This document shows, in pieces, positions 1 to 6,271 of a stretch of 7,837 nt of DNA. Origin of the DNA: Bifidobacterium breve (GTDB taxonomy: Bacteria; Actinomycetota; Acidimicrobiia; Acidimicrobiales; Ilumatobacteraceae); assembly GCA_945896935.1 (NCBI GenBank), contig CAMDER010000080.1, positions 1 to 7,837 on the forward strand, read 5' to 3'. How positions within the stretch are numbered: the stretch's first letter is position 1; every line of letters starts with the position of its first letter. The notes beneath the pieces were generated by a model. It did not search any database. It was not told the origin of the DNA and saw only the letters and a list, made by a program, of their open reading frames with translations. The translations under genes were made by a program, and so were the position numbers.

Positions 1-606
1 TTTCCTGGTGGAGCAGTTGACGCTGAAGATTCTTCGTACGAGATTGCGGCCATTCGTGAATGTTTCGAAGAGGCCGGCGTGTTGTTAGCCCGAACAGCAA
101 CGGGCGTGACAGTTCGTTTTGATGATCTGGTATCACACGATCGCTTCACAACATACCGACATGCGGTTCACGCTGGAGAACGAAGTATGACCAGCGTGTT
201 GATGGCCGAAAACTTGGCCGCGCAAAGCGATGAGTTGTTGTGGGTCGCACATTGGGTGACTCCGTTTGGTGAAGTACGACGATTTGATACACGATTCTTT
301 GTAGTTGCTATGCCCGATGATCAAACCCCCTTGCACGATGACAAAGAGACTGTTGGCAGTTTGTGGGTGACTCCACTTGACGCATTGAATCGTGCACAAG
401 CGGGCGAACTTCTCATGCTGCCGCCGACAATTGCCAACCTCGAATTTCTGGCGACATATTCGTCAGTCGATGAAATTATTGAGGCTGCTCGCAAGATTGG
501 GACGCCACCCAAATTGTTGCCCAAAGTGAAGTGGCGCGATGACGGACGAATCGAAGCGCTGCTGATGCCCGGTGATGCTGGCTATAACGACTTGCCCGAT
601 CGCTGA
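1..606 (+). CDS. NUDIX hydrolase, NUDT7/NUDT19-like (5' end outside window)
   Basis: The reading frame is open from the first base and ends at TGA 604-606, so the true start lies upstream; the internal GTG at 79 is not a credible start because it falls inside the NUDIX box. The visible protein begins with FPGG and continues to RECFEEAGVLL, which gives the REUxEExGU core with all the metal-binding glutamates. The spacer between the Gly and the RE is about two residues longer than in the classical box, as in NUDT7/NUDT19-type enzymes. Further on, WVTPLDAL and LPPTIANLEFLA and a C-terminal PGDAGY motif also fit this subgroup. Members hydrolyse nucleoside diphosphates linked to another group, including CoA derivatives, using Mg2+ or Mn2+; the substrate here cannot be told. 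The gene converges on the next gene with 14 bases between stop codons and no obvious terminator hairpin there. Confidence 0.85.
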   Translation, partial: FPGGAVDAEDSSYEIAAIRECFEEAGVLLARTATGVTVRFDDLVSHDRFTTYRHAVHAGERSMTSVLMAENLAAQSDELLWVAHWVTPFGEVRRFDTRFFVVAMPDDQTPLHDDKETVGSLWVTPLDALNRAQAGELLMLPPTIANLEFLATYSSVDEIIEAARKIGTPPKLLPKVKWRDDGRIEALLMPGDAGYNDLPDR

Positions 607-620
607 GCTGGCTTAAGTCT

Positions 621-1403
621 TCAAAAATCGATGTCATCAATCTCAAGCAGAATTTTGCGGGCCTTGCTGATCGCTCGTTCGCGGCGGTTGCGCACACTTC
701 GTGGTTGGATATTCAAATGTGGAGCCATTTCAACTGAGTTGATGTCGTGACAGACTGCTCGCAAAATTTGTAAGTCGTATTCAGTGAGACCTCGTTTTTC
801 AAATTCAGAAAACATGAGATCAAGTGCTGCACTCTTGCCAACCGGATCGATTTCGGTTTCACCCATGCGAAAGCGTTCAAATTCAATGCCAAGTAATCCC
901 GCGGGAGCGAAATGAAGTTCGGCACGATTGCGTTTAAGTCGGGGTTCACGGACAAAAGCCTGATATTCAATGTCCATCAACAGATTGGCGGCAACCCGAC
1001 GAGTACGGCGGTCAATGGGGTACCGACGGATGACGAGCCACGCCGACGATGCGATGAGATCAAATGCTGCGGGTAATCCTCCAGCAGTGACGTGGGCTCG
1101 ACGCAAAGCCATCGCAATAAGGCCAGGCATGATGCGTTGGAAAACCATGCGAGTTGCCAAGTCGTCGTTCTTTGCGCATTCAACGAGGAGCGCCAAATAT
1201 TCATCAAAATGGTCGGCATTAGATAAGTCATCAAGTCCGCTTCGAAGGAGGATTTCTTGTAAGTGGGTGACGGGTTCGCCCGGTAAGCCCAGCGAATTTG
1301 CTCGGCGGATGTTGTGGGGTTGACGGGCCATACGCCGCCATTCGGTAATGAGGCGGGTTGCCATGGTGATGCGGCCACTTGAAGGTGAGTTGGTAGTTGT
1401 CAT
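621..1403 (-). CDS. Uncharacterised protein with C-terminal sigma-region-4-like helix-turn-helix
   Basis: I do not recognise a named gene. From the ATG at 1403 the protein has 260 residues. The last 55 residues (about 206-260) read like sigma-70 region 4: LTEYDLQILRAV, then a helix-turn-helix (SVEMAPHLNIQPRSVRNR), then a basic RAISKARKILLEI helix. The first two thirds are helical and rich in Arg and Leu (for example DDLATRMVFQRIMPGLIAMA and RRVAANLLMDIEYQAF) with no clear sigma region 2, no transmembrane segment and no signal peptide. A DNA-binding regulator acting in the cytoplasm is the best guess. Other starts are GTG 1430, ATG 1427 and ATG 1364; none has a Shine-Dalgarno site. I prefer 1403 because the earlier starts would place the CRP-like site inside the coding region. 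It diverges from the ATPase gene, which suggests that the two are functionally linked, but its target is unknown. Confidence 0.75.
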   Translation of the reverse strand: MTTTNSPSSGRITMATRLITEWRRMARQPHNIRRANSLGLPGEPVTHLQEILLRSGLDDLSNADHFDEYLALLVECAKNDDLATRMVFQRIMPGLIAMALRRAHVTAGGLPAAFDLIASSAWLVIRRYPIDRRTRRVAANLLMDIEYQAFVREPRLKRNRAELHFAPAGLLGIEFERFRMGETEIDPVGKSAALDLMFSEFEKRGLTEYDLQILRAVCHDINSVEMAPHLNIQPRSVRNRRERAISKARKILLEIDDIDF

Positions 1404-1424
1404 GACGCCACTAGGCGTGATGAC
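1399..1424. repeat. Imperfect inverted repeat over the start of the sigma-like gene
   Basis: Two 11-base arms, GTCATGACGCC (1399-1409) and GGCGTGATGAC (1414-1424), are complementary at 10 of 11 positions around a 4-base ACTA centre. The left arm contains the ATG of the minus-strand gene at 1403. It could be a protein-binding site or, in the leader RNA, a hairpin covering the start codon. The right arm is shared with the CRP-like site, so binding at the two would interfere. Confidence 0.55.
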
Positions 1425-1431
1425 CATCACT
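1416..1431. promoter_or_regulatory. Candidate CRP-family operator
   Basis: The sequence CGTGATGACCATCACT has the form CGTGA-N6-TCACT. It matches the CRP consensus (C/T)GTGA-N6-TCAC(A/G) in both four-base cores and in the spacing and departs only at the last base. The site lies 13 bases upstream of the ATG at 1403 on the minus strand and about 75 bases upstream of the ATG at 1505 on the plus strand, inside the divergent control region. A CRP-family gene lies in the same window. Seen: the match. Inferred: binding and any effect. At the minus gene it would sit where a repressor acts. Confidence 0.5.
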
Positions 1432-1444
1432 GTCAGTCACACAA

Positions 1445-1465
1445 CGACAACTGTCACTGTTGTCG
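1445..1465. repeat. Perfect 7-base inverted repeat in divergent control region
   Basis: CGACAAC (1445-1451) and GTTGTCG (1459-1465) are exact reverse complements separated by TGTCACT. Outside the arms, CA (1442-1443) pairs with TG (1467-1468) after one mismatch. A direct repeat ACTGTCA at 1429-1435 and 1450-1456 is spaced by 21 bases, two helical turns, and runs into the repeat. A dimeric regulator could bind here; the neighbouring sigma-like protein is one candidate. Confidence 0.45.
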
Positions 1466-1477
1466 GTGAGACCTGCG

Positions 1478-1487
1478 GTGAGCTCAC
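1478..1487. repeat. Perfect 10-base palindrome GTGAGCTCAC
   Basis: The ten bases are identical on both strands and lie 17 bases before the ATG at 1505 of the ATPase gene. It contains GTGA and TCAC but with a 2-base gap, so it is not a normal CRP site. It may be a separate operator or chance. Confidence 0.35.
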
Positions 1488-1504
1488 TTCGGCATCACAA
1501 CGGC

Positions 1505-4500
1505 ATGACTTCATACGAACTTGTTGTGATGAGTGGGCCCGACAGTGGTGCAGTACTACCAATTCAAAGTGGGAGGCAAACCATTGGTCGTTCAAGGGTG
1601 GCTGGACTCGTCATTGACGATCCATCAATTGAACCCCACCATGGTCTTCTTGAATGGGAGCGCCCACTTCTCACAAGTCGGGCTCTCGGCGGCGAAATTC
1701 GTGTTGAGAATGTTGGTATCGATACCAAAGTCTTCTTAGGCGAATCTTTGTGTGGGCTTCGTGAAAGACCCACCGCGCAACACAGAACGTCAGCGATTTT
1801 TCATCGTGCCCTACAAGAGCGTCAAGAAAATCTCTCGGCGCCAACTCTTCCTGATATCCATCCCGAACCTCGAGTGCCGATCTCTCCACCGGTTGTACCT
1901 ATCGCCGGAGGTGTTGTTGTAAGCCTGACAATGGCCCTGGTCACCCGACAATTACTTTTCGGTCTCTTTGCAATCACTACGGGGGTGATCACATTTTTGA
2001 CTTGGGCCGTTAGTCGGATTGCCTATCGACGTTCAATCGCGCGTTGGCAGCACCATCGTTCAGTGACGAATGCACAATTTCATCACGCAAACATCGAATT
2101 CACCCGTCAATTGGCTGAGCAACGGCAAAGTCGGTATCGCTCGATCGGCGAGTTGCGTCGTAGCGCCGAAGACGGAGATTCAAAATTGTGGGCACACCGT
2201 GAAGTCAATGAAGTGTGTGTTGGTTATGAAACGCGTGAAGTGACGGTGAAGGGCGACCTCGTACCGATTGTGATTTCGCAGTATCCGCGTACGGTAAACA
2301 TTTCGTCAGGACAAGTTGTTGGGGTCTTTGGCACACGAGCACCTCAATGTGTGACTGCATTGGTGACTCGGCTTGTCGTCGAAGTTGGGCCAGCAGATTT
2401 GCAACTCATTTTTGTCGGTGATGCCGGTGATGATTGGAAATTCTTCAAACAGTTTGCCCATGTTCGGATGACACCTCTTGATCGTTTTGATCTTGATAGC
2501 TCAGATATTGAAAATAAGCACCGACTTTTGTTGGTTAGTCAAAAAGATTTCGTTGCCCAACGCACATCAATAGCTCGTCGAATTTTGCAACGGGAGAACG
2601 TTTCTATGATTGTCGTTGCTGAAGAACACAATGAACTTCCGGCAATCTGTACCAACACGGTTTCTGCCGATGTTTGTGGGATTGATGGGATGTCACTAAC
2701 AACGACGCTTGAATTTGCTCACGCATTGGAACAGTGGGTTGATCCAGATAATGAATCTGCTCTGATTCCGCGAAAAGTCAACTTCTCGAAAATCTTTTCA
2801 CTTGCTGCAATGCAACCTCAGGCGATCGCATTGAGTTGGCAAAAACAGGATCAATCAAGTCTGAGTACTCTCGTTGGCGAGTCGGCCGACGGGCAGATAG
2901 CAATTGACTTCATCAATGACGGACCCCATGCTGTCGTCGTTGGTACAACTGGTTCGGGTAAAAGTGAATTTCTCAGAACGATGGTCGTAACCATTGCACT
3001 GCGGTATTCGCCAGCAGCTGTGAATTTCATATTGATTGATTACAAGGGCGGCGCAGCCTTTGACTCATGTGCCGACCTGCCCCATGTCGTCGGGGTGATT
3101 ACCGATCTTGACGAGGGCTTAGCCGCACGGGTTCTTGTGAGTCTTGAAGCCGAGTTGCGTTATCGTGAGCAACGACTTCGTGGGGATGCCTCAACCCATC
3201 TGCCGCGTTTAATGGTTGTCGTCGACGAATTGGCTGCCCTCAAAGACGACGTGCCTCATTTCATTGGGTCACTGGTCAGTATCGCTCAGCGGGGTCGCAG
3301 TTTGGGTATTCATCTTGTTGTGGCAACTCAACGCCCAGGTTCGGCGCTGTCGGCCGATGTACTAGCCAACGCCAATATTCGATTGGCTTTGCGGGTGCAG
3401 TCGGCGCATGACTCACAAGAAATTGTTGGTTCTGCGGTGGCCGCGAGTTTTTCGCGGGACACTCCGGGGCGCACAGCTCTACGACTTGGCTCTGACGAGC
3501 TGTACATCTTTCAAGCGGTGCACCTTGATGTTGATATTCACCAGTTTGTCAAAATGACAAATGAGGCTTGCGTTCTTGTAGGTCTTACGAGCCCGCGTCG
3601 ACCATGGCTTGATGCATTGCCCACTCAACTGTTTGAGAATTCATGCGACGCTCAAGACGGTGCCGCCGAGATCGTCATCGGCTTGATTGATGATCCGATG
3701 AATCAGCGCCAGGTTCCGTTGCTTTGGGAAACATCACAGCACGCATTCATTATCGGTTCGGCGAAATCGGGTAAGTCATCGGCGCTGGAGATGTTGCGCA
3801 ATAAGTCTGTCGCTCGCGGCCACCAAGTCTTTTCTATTAGTTGTTCGGGCGGCAGTTCATTGGCTCCACATCAAGTTGATGTGAGCGACCGCGAGTTGCT
3901 GCGACGCCTGCTGCAACTCATGATCAAACGCATTGATGGCCCACCAATCTTGGACGCTGATGAGCGATGGGTGCTTTTCGTTGATGACATCGATATTTGG
4001 CGCAACCATTTTATTGACGATCGAATCGGTCTTGACAATTGGACGATGTTCGAAAGAATCTTTCTGGAAGGTCCGAGCAGAAATATTGTTTGCGTCGTTA
4101 CTGGAGTTCAGCCAACCGCGATTCCGGCAATGTTAAGTAGTCGACTGAAACAGAAGTGGGTATTAACTTCGCCACCGGGCCGATGCATGGTTGAGCGTGG
4201 TGGGCGAGAGTTATTCGCACAGTTGTTGATGCCAGCGAAGGTGACCGATTCGACGCAGCGACTTGAGGTTCAACACATTGAGTTGCACCATTTGCCTCGA
4301 ACGATTGACATTGATTCATTAAGCATCAAGTCATCATGGGCTGTTGCGGCAGAAGACTTCGCAGAAGTAGCAATTCCGTTGAGTGGCAACATTTGTATCT
4401 TCGGCGCACGCAATTCGGGACGTTCAACAGTTATGAATGCCATGGCTCAAGTCTGGAAAAGACTTCATCCACTTGGCCAAGTGCTTGACAGGCGAAACCA

Positions 4501-4876
4501 TGAAGAAATCAGCGAATTCACTGCCCTAAGTGACGAACATCCAACGCTGATTCTTGCTGATGACACCACAATGAATCTGACGATCTTGGAATACTTGAAT
4601 CAAACAACGCAGGGCCGGGGCAATGTCACGTGCATCGCGAGTGCGTCACCGAATTTCGTGCGAACTCATCCCGAACATTGGATCAATGTCATGCGCCGAA
4701 CACGCACTGGTTTGTTACTAGGACGAGCAGCACTTGAAGATGCCGATCTGTTTGGCTTGTACTCAAGTCAGCCACATGTGTTTGGCGAAGCAAATGGGCG
4801 TGGACTGTGGGTCGTTGACGGATGCCCAGCGGGCATCGTGCAATCAGCGAGCGCGAAGTTCGAGGCGGTCGCGTAG
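1505..4876 (+). CDS. FHA-domain FtsK/SpoIIIE-type membrane ATPase, EccC/EssC-like (type VII secretion motor)
   Basis: From ATG 1505 the protein has 1123 residues. Order: FHA-like domain (about 4-75; G28-R29 and H46 present), two transmembrane helices (about 131-149 and 152-172), a linker domain, then three FtsK-type ATPase modules. Module 1 is intact: Walker A GTTGSGKSE (G480, K486), IDYKGGAAF, Walker B LMVVVDEL (D574, E575) and AQRGRSLG...ATQRPGS. Module 2 has GSAKSGKSS (K757) and VLFVDDID (D827, D828). Module 3 has GARNSGRST with Arg973 in place of the Walker Lys, and LILADD (D1019, D1020). Three modules after paired helices is the plan of EccC/EssC, the energising ATPase of type VII (ESX) secretion at the cytoplasmic membrane; an FtsK DNA pump would have one module and a gamma domain. 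The N-terminal FHA recalls EssC of Firmicutes. TTG 1460 and GTG 1478 are possible starts, but ATG 1505 begins just before the FHA fold. No WXG100 gene is visible nearby. Confidence 0.9.
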   Translation: MTSYELVVMSGPDSGAVLPIQSGRQTIGRSRVAGLVIDDPSIEPHHGLLEWERPLLTSRALGGEIRVENVGIDTKVFLGESLCGLRERPTAQHRTSAIFHRALQERQENLSAPTLPDIHPEPRVPISPPVVPIAGGVVVSLTMALVTRQLLFGLFAITTGVITFLTWAVSRIAYRRSIARWQHHRSVTNAQFHHANIEFTRQLAEQRQSRYRSIGELRRSAEDGDSKLWAHREVNEVCVGYETREVTVKGDLVPIVISQYPRTVNISSGQVVGVFGTRAPQCVTALVTRLVVEVGPADLQLIFVGDAGDDWKFFKQFAHVRMTPLDRFDLDSSDIENKHRLLLVSQKDFVAQRTSIARRILQRENVSMIVVAEEHNELPAICTNTVSADVCGIDGMSLTTTLEFAHALEQWVDPDNESALIPRKVNFSKIFSLAAMQPQAIALSWQKQDQSSLSTLVGESADGQIAIDFINDGPHAVVVGTTGSGKSEFLRTMVVTIALRYSPAAVNFILIDYKGGAAFDSCADLPHVVGVITDLDEGLAARVLVSLEAELRYREQRLRGDASTHLPRLMVVVDELAALKDDVPHFIGSLVSIAQRGRSLGIHLVVATQRPGSALSADVLANANIRLALRVQSAHDSQEIVGSAVAASFSRDTPGRTALRLGSDELYIFQAVHLDVDIHQFVKMTNEACVLVGLTSPRRPWLDALPTQLFENSCDAQDGAAEIVIGLIDDPMNQRQVPLLWETSQHAFIIGSAKSGKSSALEMLRNKSVARGHQVFSISCSGGSSLAPHQVDVSDRELLRRLLQLMIKRIDGPPILDADERWVLFVDDIDIWRNHFIDDRIGLDNWTMFERIFLEGPSRNIVCVVTGVQPTAIPAMLSSRLKQKWVLTSPPGRCMVERGGRELFAQLLMPAKVTDSTQRLEVQHIELHHLPRTIDIDSLSIKSSWAVAAEDFAEVAIPLSGNICIFGARNSGRSTVMNAMAQVWKRLHPLGQVLDRRNHEEISEFTALSDEHPTLILADDTTMNLTILEYLNQTTQGRGNVTCIASASPNFVRTHPEHWINVMRRTRTGLLLGRAALEDADLFGLYSSQPHVFGEANGRGLWVVDGCPAGIVQSASAKFEAVA

Positions 4877-5515
4877 CAAAATTTTGTAACGACGCTCGTG
4901 TTGTTCAATCCAGCCCAAACGAATAAAGCTGCTGATTGCTTTGTTGACGCGTTCACGTGACGCGCCAACCATGCCAGCGAGTTCTTCTTGGGTCACTGGC
5001 AAAACAAATTCATCGGCGCCAGCAGCGAGTTCAAGCAGACGCTTTGCAGTGCGACCAGTGACGTCAAGAAAAACTGAATCGGCAAGAGCGCCGTCCATGA
5101 CTCGCAAACGTTCGGCGAGCATACGCACGACGCCACGAAGCACCTTGGGATTAGTGTCGAGCAAGTCGCCTACCGGGTCGTAGGGGATCTCGAGTACTTC
5201 ACTTGGTTCGATGGCCCGAGCCATTGCCGAACGAGGTCCGCCGTCGAGCAGTCCCATTTCGCCGAAGAGGTCTCCGGCTTCCATGAGAGCCACCATGCTC
5301 TCGCGCTTGTCGAGTTCGCTGGCGATCGCAATAGCGACGCGACCGCTGATGACGATGTACATCGATTCGGCTTCTTCGCCTGCTTCAAACAAGTGATCAC
5401 CACGCGAAAGTATGCGCTTTCGGCCAGTGGCGGCGATTGCCGCCACCACATCGGTAGGGGCATCGCCAAAAAAGTCGGTGCGGAGGAGGACGTCTTCGTA
5501 AGCCATCAGGAACAT
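4844..5515 (-). CDS. CRP/FNR-family transcription regulator, probable cAMP receptor type
   Basis: The 223-residue protein has a cyclic-nucleotide-binding beta-roll (about 10-115), a long dimerisation helix (about 122-150) and a winged helix-turn-helix (about 155-215). The phosphate-binding cassette FGEMGLLDGGPRSAMARA keeps Glu86, Arg95 and Ser96, the residues that hold cAMP in E. coli CRP and in M. tuberculosis Rv3676. There is no cysteine, so an FNR-type iron-sulphur cluster is excluded. The recognition region TQEELAGMVGASRERVNKAI has Arg187 and Glu188 as in CRP, predicting GTGA/TCAC half-sites. FLDVTGRTAKRLL and the ending RDRLELRAR closely resemble the mycobacterial protein. ATG 5515 is favoured by GAGGG (complement of 5525-5529) nine bases upstream; ATG 5506 is a weaker alternative. 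The 3' end overlaps the convergent ATPase gene by 33 bases, and the start is 21 bases from the divergent ispD start. Confidence 0.9.
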   Translation of the reverse strand: MFLMAYEDVLLRTDFFGDAPTDVVAAIAATGRKRILSRGDHLFEAGEEAESMYIVISGRVAIAIASELDKRESMVALMEAGDLFGEMGLLDGGPRSAMARAIEPSEVLEIPYDPVGDLLDTNPKVLRGVVRMLAERLRVMDGALADSVFLDVTGRTAKRLLELAAGADEFVLPVTQEELAGMVGASRERVNKAISSFIRLGWIEQHERRYKILLRDRLELRAR

Positions 5516-5522
5516 ACGGTAC

Positions 5523-5528
5523 TACCCT
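5523..5528 (+). promoter_or_regulatory. Possible -10 element for near-leaderless ispD transcript
   Basis: TACCCT fits the actinobacterial TANNNT form and ends 8 bases before the ispD ATG at 5537. A transcript from it would start at about 5535, giving almost no leader. This would explain why no Shine-Dalgarno site precedes ispD. No convincing -35 element is seen, and the match is short, so chance is possible. Confidence 0.3.
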
Positions 5529-5529
5529 C
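5525..5529 (-). promoter_or_regulatory. Ribosome binding site of the CRP-family gene
   Basis: The minus strand reads GAGGG here, nine bases before the ATG at 5515. It decides in favour of this start over the in-frame ATG at 5506, which has no purine-rich tract at a suitable distance. Confidence 0.55.
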
Positions 5530-5536
5530 AACCCTT

Positions 5537-6271
5537 ATGTCTGACGCTCAGCCGACAACTCTGCCGAATGGAGCCCCGCCTCAGATCTGGACAATTGTCG
5601 TGGCGGGTGGTTCGGGCCGTCGTTTTGGGACGATGAAGCAGTACGAAATCATTGGCGGCCGCCGAGTTCTTGACCATGCCGTTGATGTTGCATTAGCGAG
5701 CTGCGATGGCGTGATTGTGGTGGTACCTACCGATGATGTGGTGGAAGAGACGGCCAACCAGCGGTCTCATACTCGGGTACAAGTTGTTGCCGGTGGCCCG
5801 ACCCGTACGGCAAGTGTTCGACAGGGTCTGACTGCCGTTCCCGCCGTAGCGACCATGATCTTGGTTCACGACGCGGCACGACCTTTTGCCTCAGAACAGT
5901 TGTATCGCTCGGTGATTGCCGCGATCGAGGCCGGTGCCGATGGTTCGGTCCCGGGTTTGCCCGTTGTCGACACCGTCAAAGTCATTGAAGTCGCGCATTC
6001 TTCGACTGTTGATGGCGTTGTCCCACATGTTGTGAATACGCCCGACCGCGCCACTTTGGTTGCCGTGCAAACCCCTCAGGCATTCGGTGCCGACATTTTG
6101 CGGCGGGCGTATATTCCCGAGATTGATGGCACTGATGATTCATCATTGGTTGAGGCAATTGGCGGTACCGTCATAGTCGTGTCTGGTGAAGTAAATAACC
6201 GCAAAATTACGCACCCCGAAGATTTGGTGTGGGCGCGTGAATTCTTCGCAAGTCAGCAGGCGAAATCATGA
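5537..6271 (+). CDS. ispD: 4-diphosphocytidyl-2-C-methyl-D-erythritol synthase (IspD)
   Basis: The enzyme joins CTP and 2-C-methyl-D-erythritol 4-phosphate to give CDP-methylerythritol and pyrophosphate, the third step of the non-mevalonate isoprenoid pathway, in the cytoplasm. From ATG 5537 it has 244 residues, against 236 in E. coli. Motifs in order: VVAGGSGRRFGTMKQY (CTP loop, with Arg29 and Lys34 matching E. coli R20 and K27), AGGPTRTASVRQGL, LVHDAARPF (109-117), TPDRATLVAVQTPQAF (Arg171 matching R157), TDDSSLVEAIGG and NRKITHPEDL (Lys223 matching K213). The spacing from Arg29 to Lys34 is two residues shorter than in E. coli. The frame is open upstream to 5393, but that stretch lies over the opposite-strand CRP-family gene and does not resemble IspD. 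No Shine-Dalgarno site precedes 5537. The stop overlaps the ispF start by four bases (ATGA), so translation is probably coupled. Confidence 0.95.
   Translation: MSDAQPTTLPNGAPPQIWTIVVAGGSGRRFGTMKQYEIIGGRRVLDHAVDVALASCDGVIVVVPTDDVVEETANQRSHTRVQVVAGGPTRTASVRQGLTAVPAVATMILVHDAARPFASEQLYRSVIAAIEAGADGSVPGLPVVDTVKVIEVAHSSTVDGVVPHVVNTPDRATLVAVQTPQAFGADILRRAYIPEIDGTDDSSLVEAIGGTVIVVSGEVNNRKITHPEDLVWAREFFASQQAKS

Noticed and set aside
607..620. Terminator between the convergent NUDIX and sigma-like genes
   Set aside because: The gap is 14 bases and contains only a short CTTAAG palindrome with no stem-loop.
970..1323. Plus-strand open frame of 117 codons inside the sigma-like gene
   Set aside because: It is antisense to a better supported gene, its composition is Arg/Ser-rich as expected of a shadow frame, and it has no recognisable motif.
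1460..1504. Extension of the ATPase gene to TTG 1460
   Set aside because: The added 15 residues do not belong to the FHA fold, and the stretch overlaps the inverted repeats of the control region. GTG 1478 remains a minor possibility.
5393..5400. Palindrome GTGATCAC as a CRP operator inside the CRP-family gene
   Set aside because: The half-sites have no 6-base spacer, and the position is within codons of the conserved N-terminal domain.
5393..5536. In-frame extension of ispD upstream of ATG 5537
   Set aside because: The extra 48 residues lie antisense to the CRP-family gene, do not resemble any IspD N-terminus, and ATG 5537 gives the usual family length.
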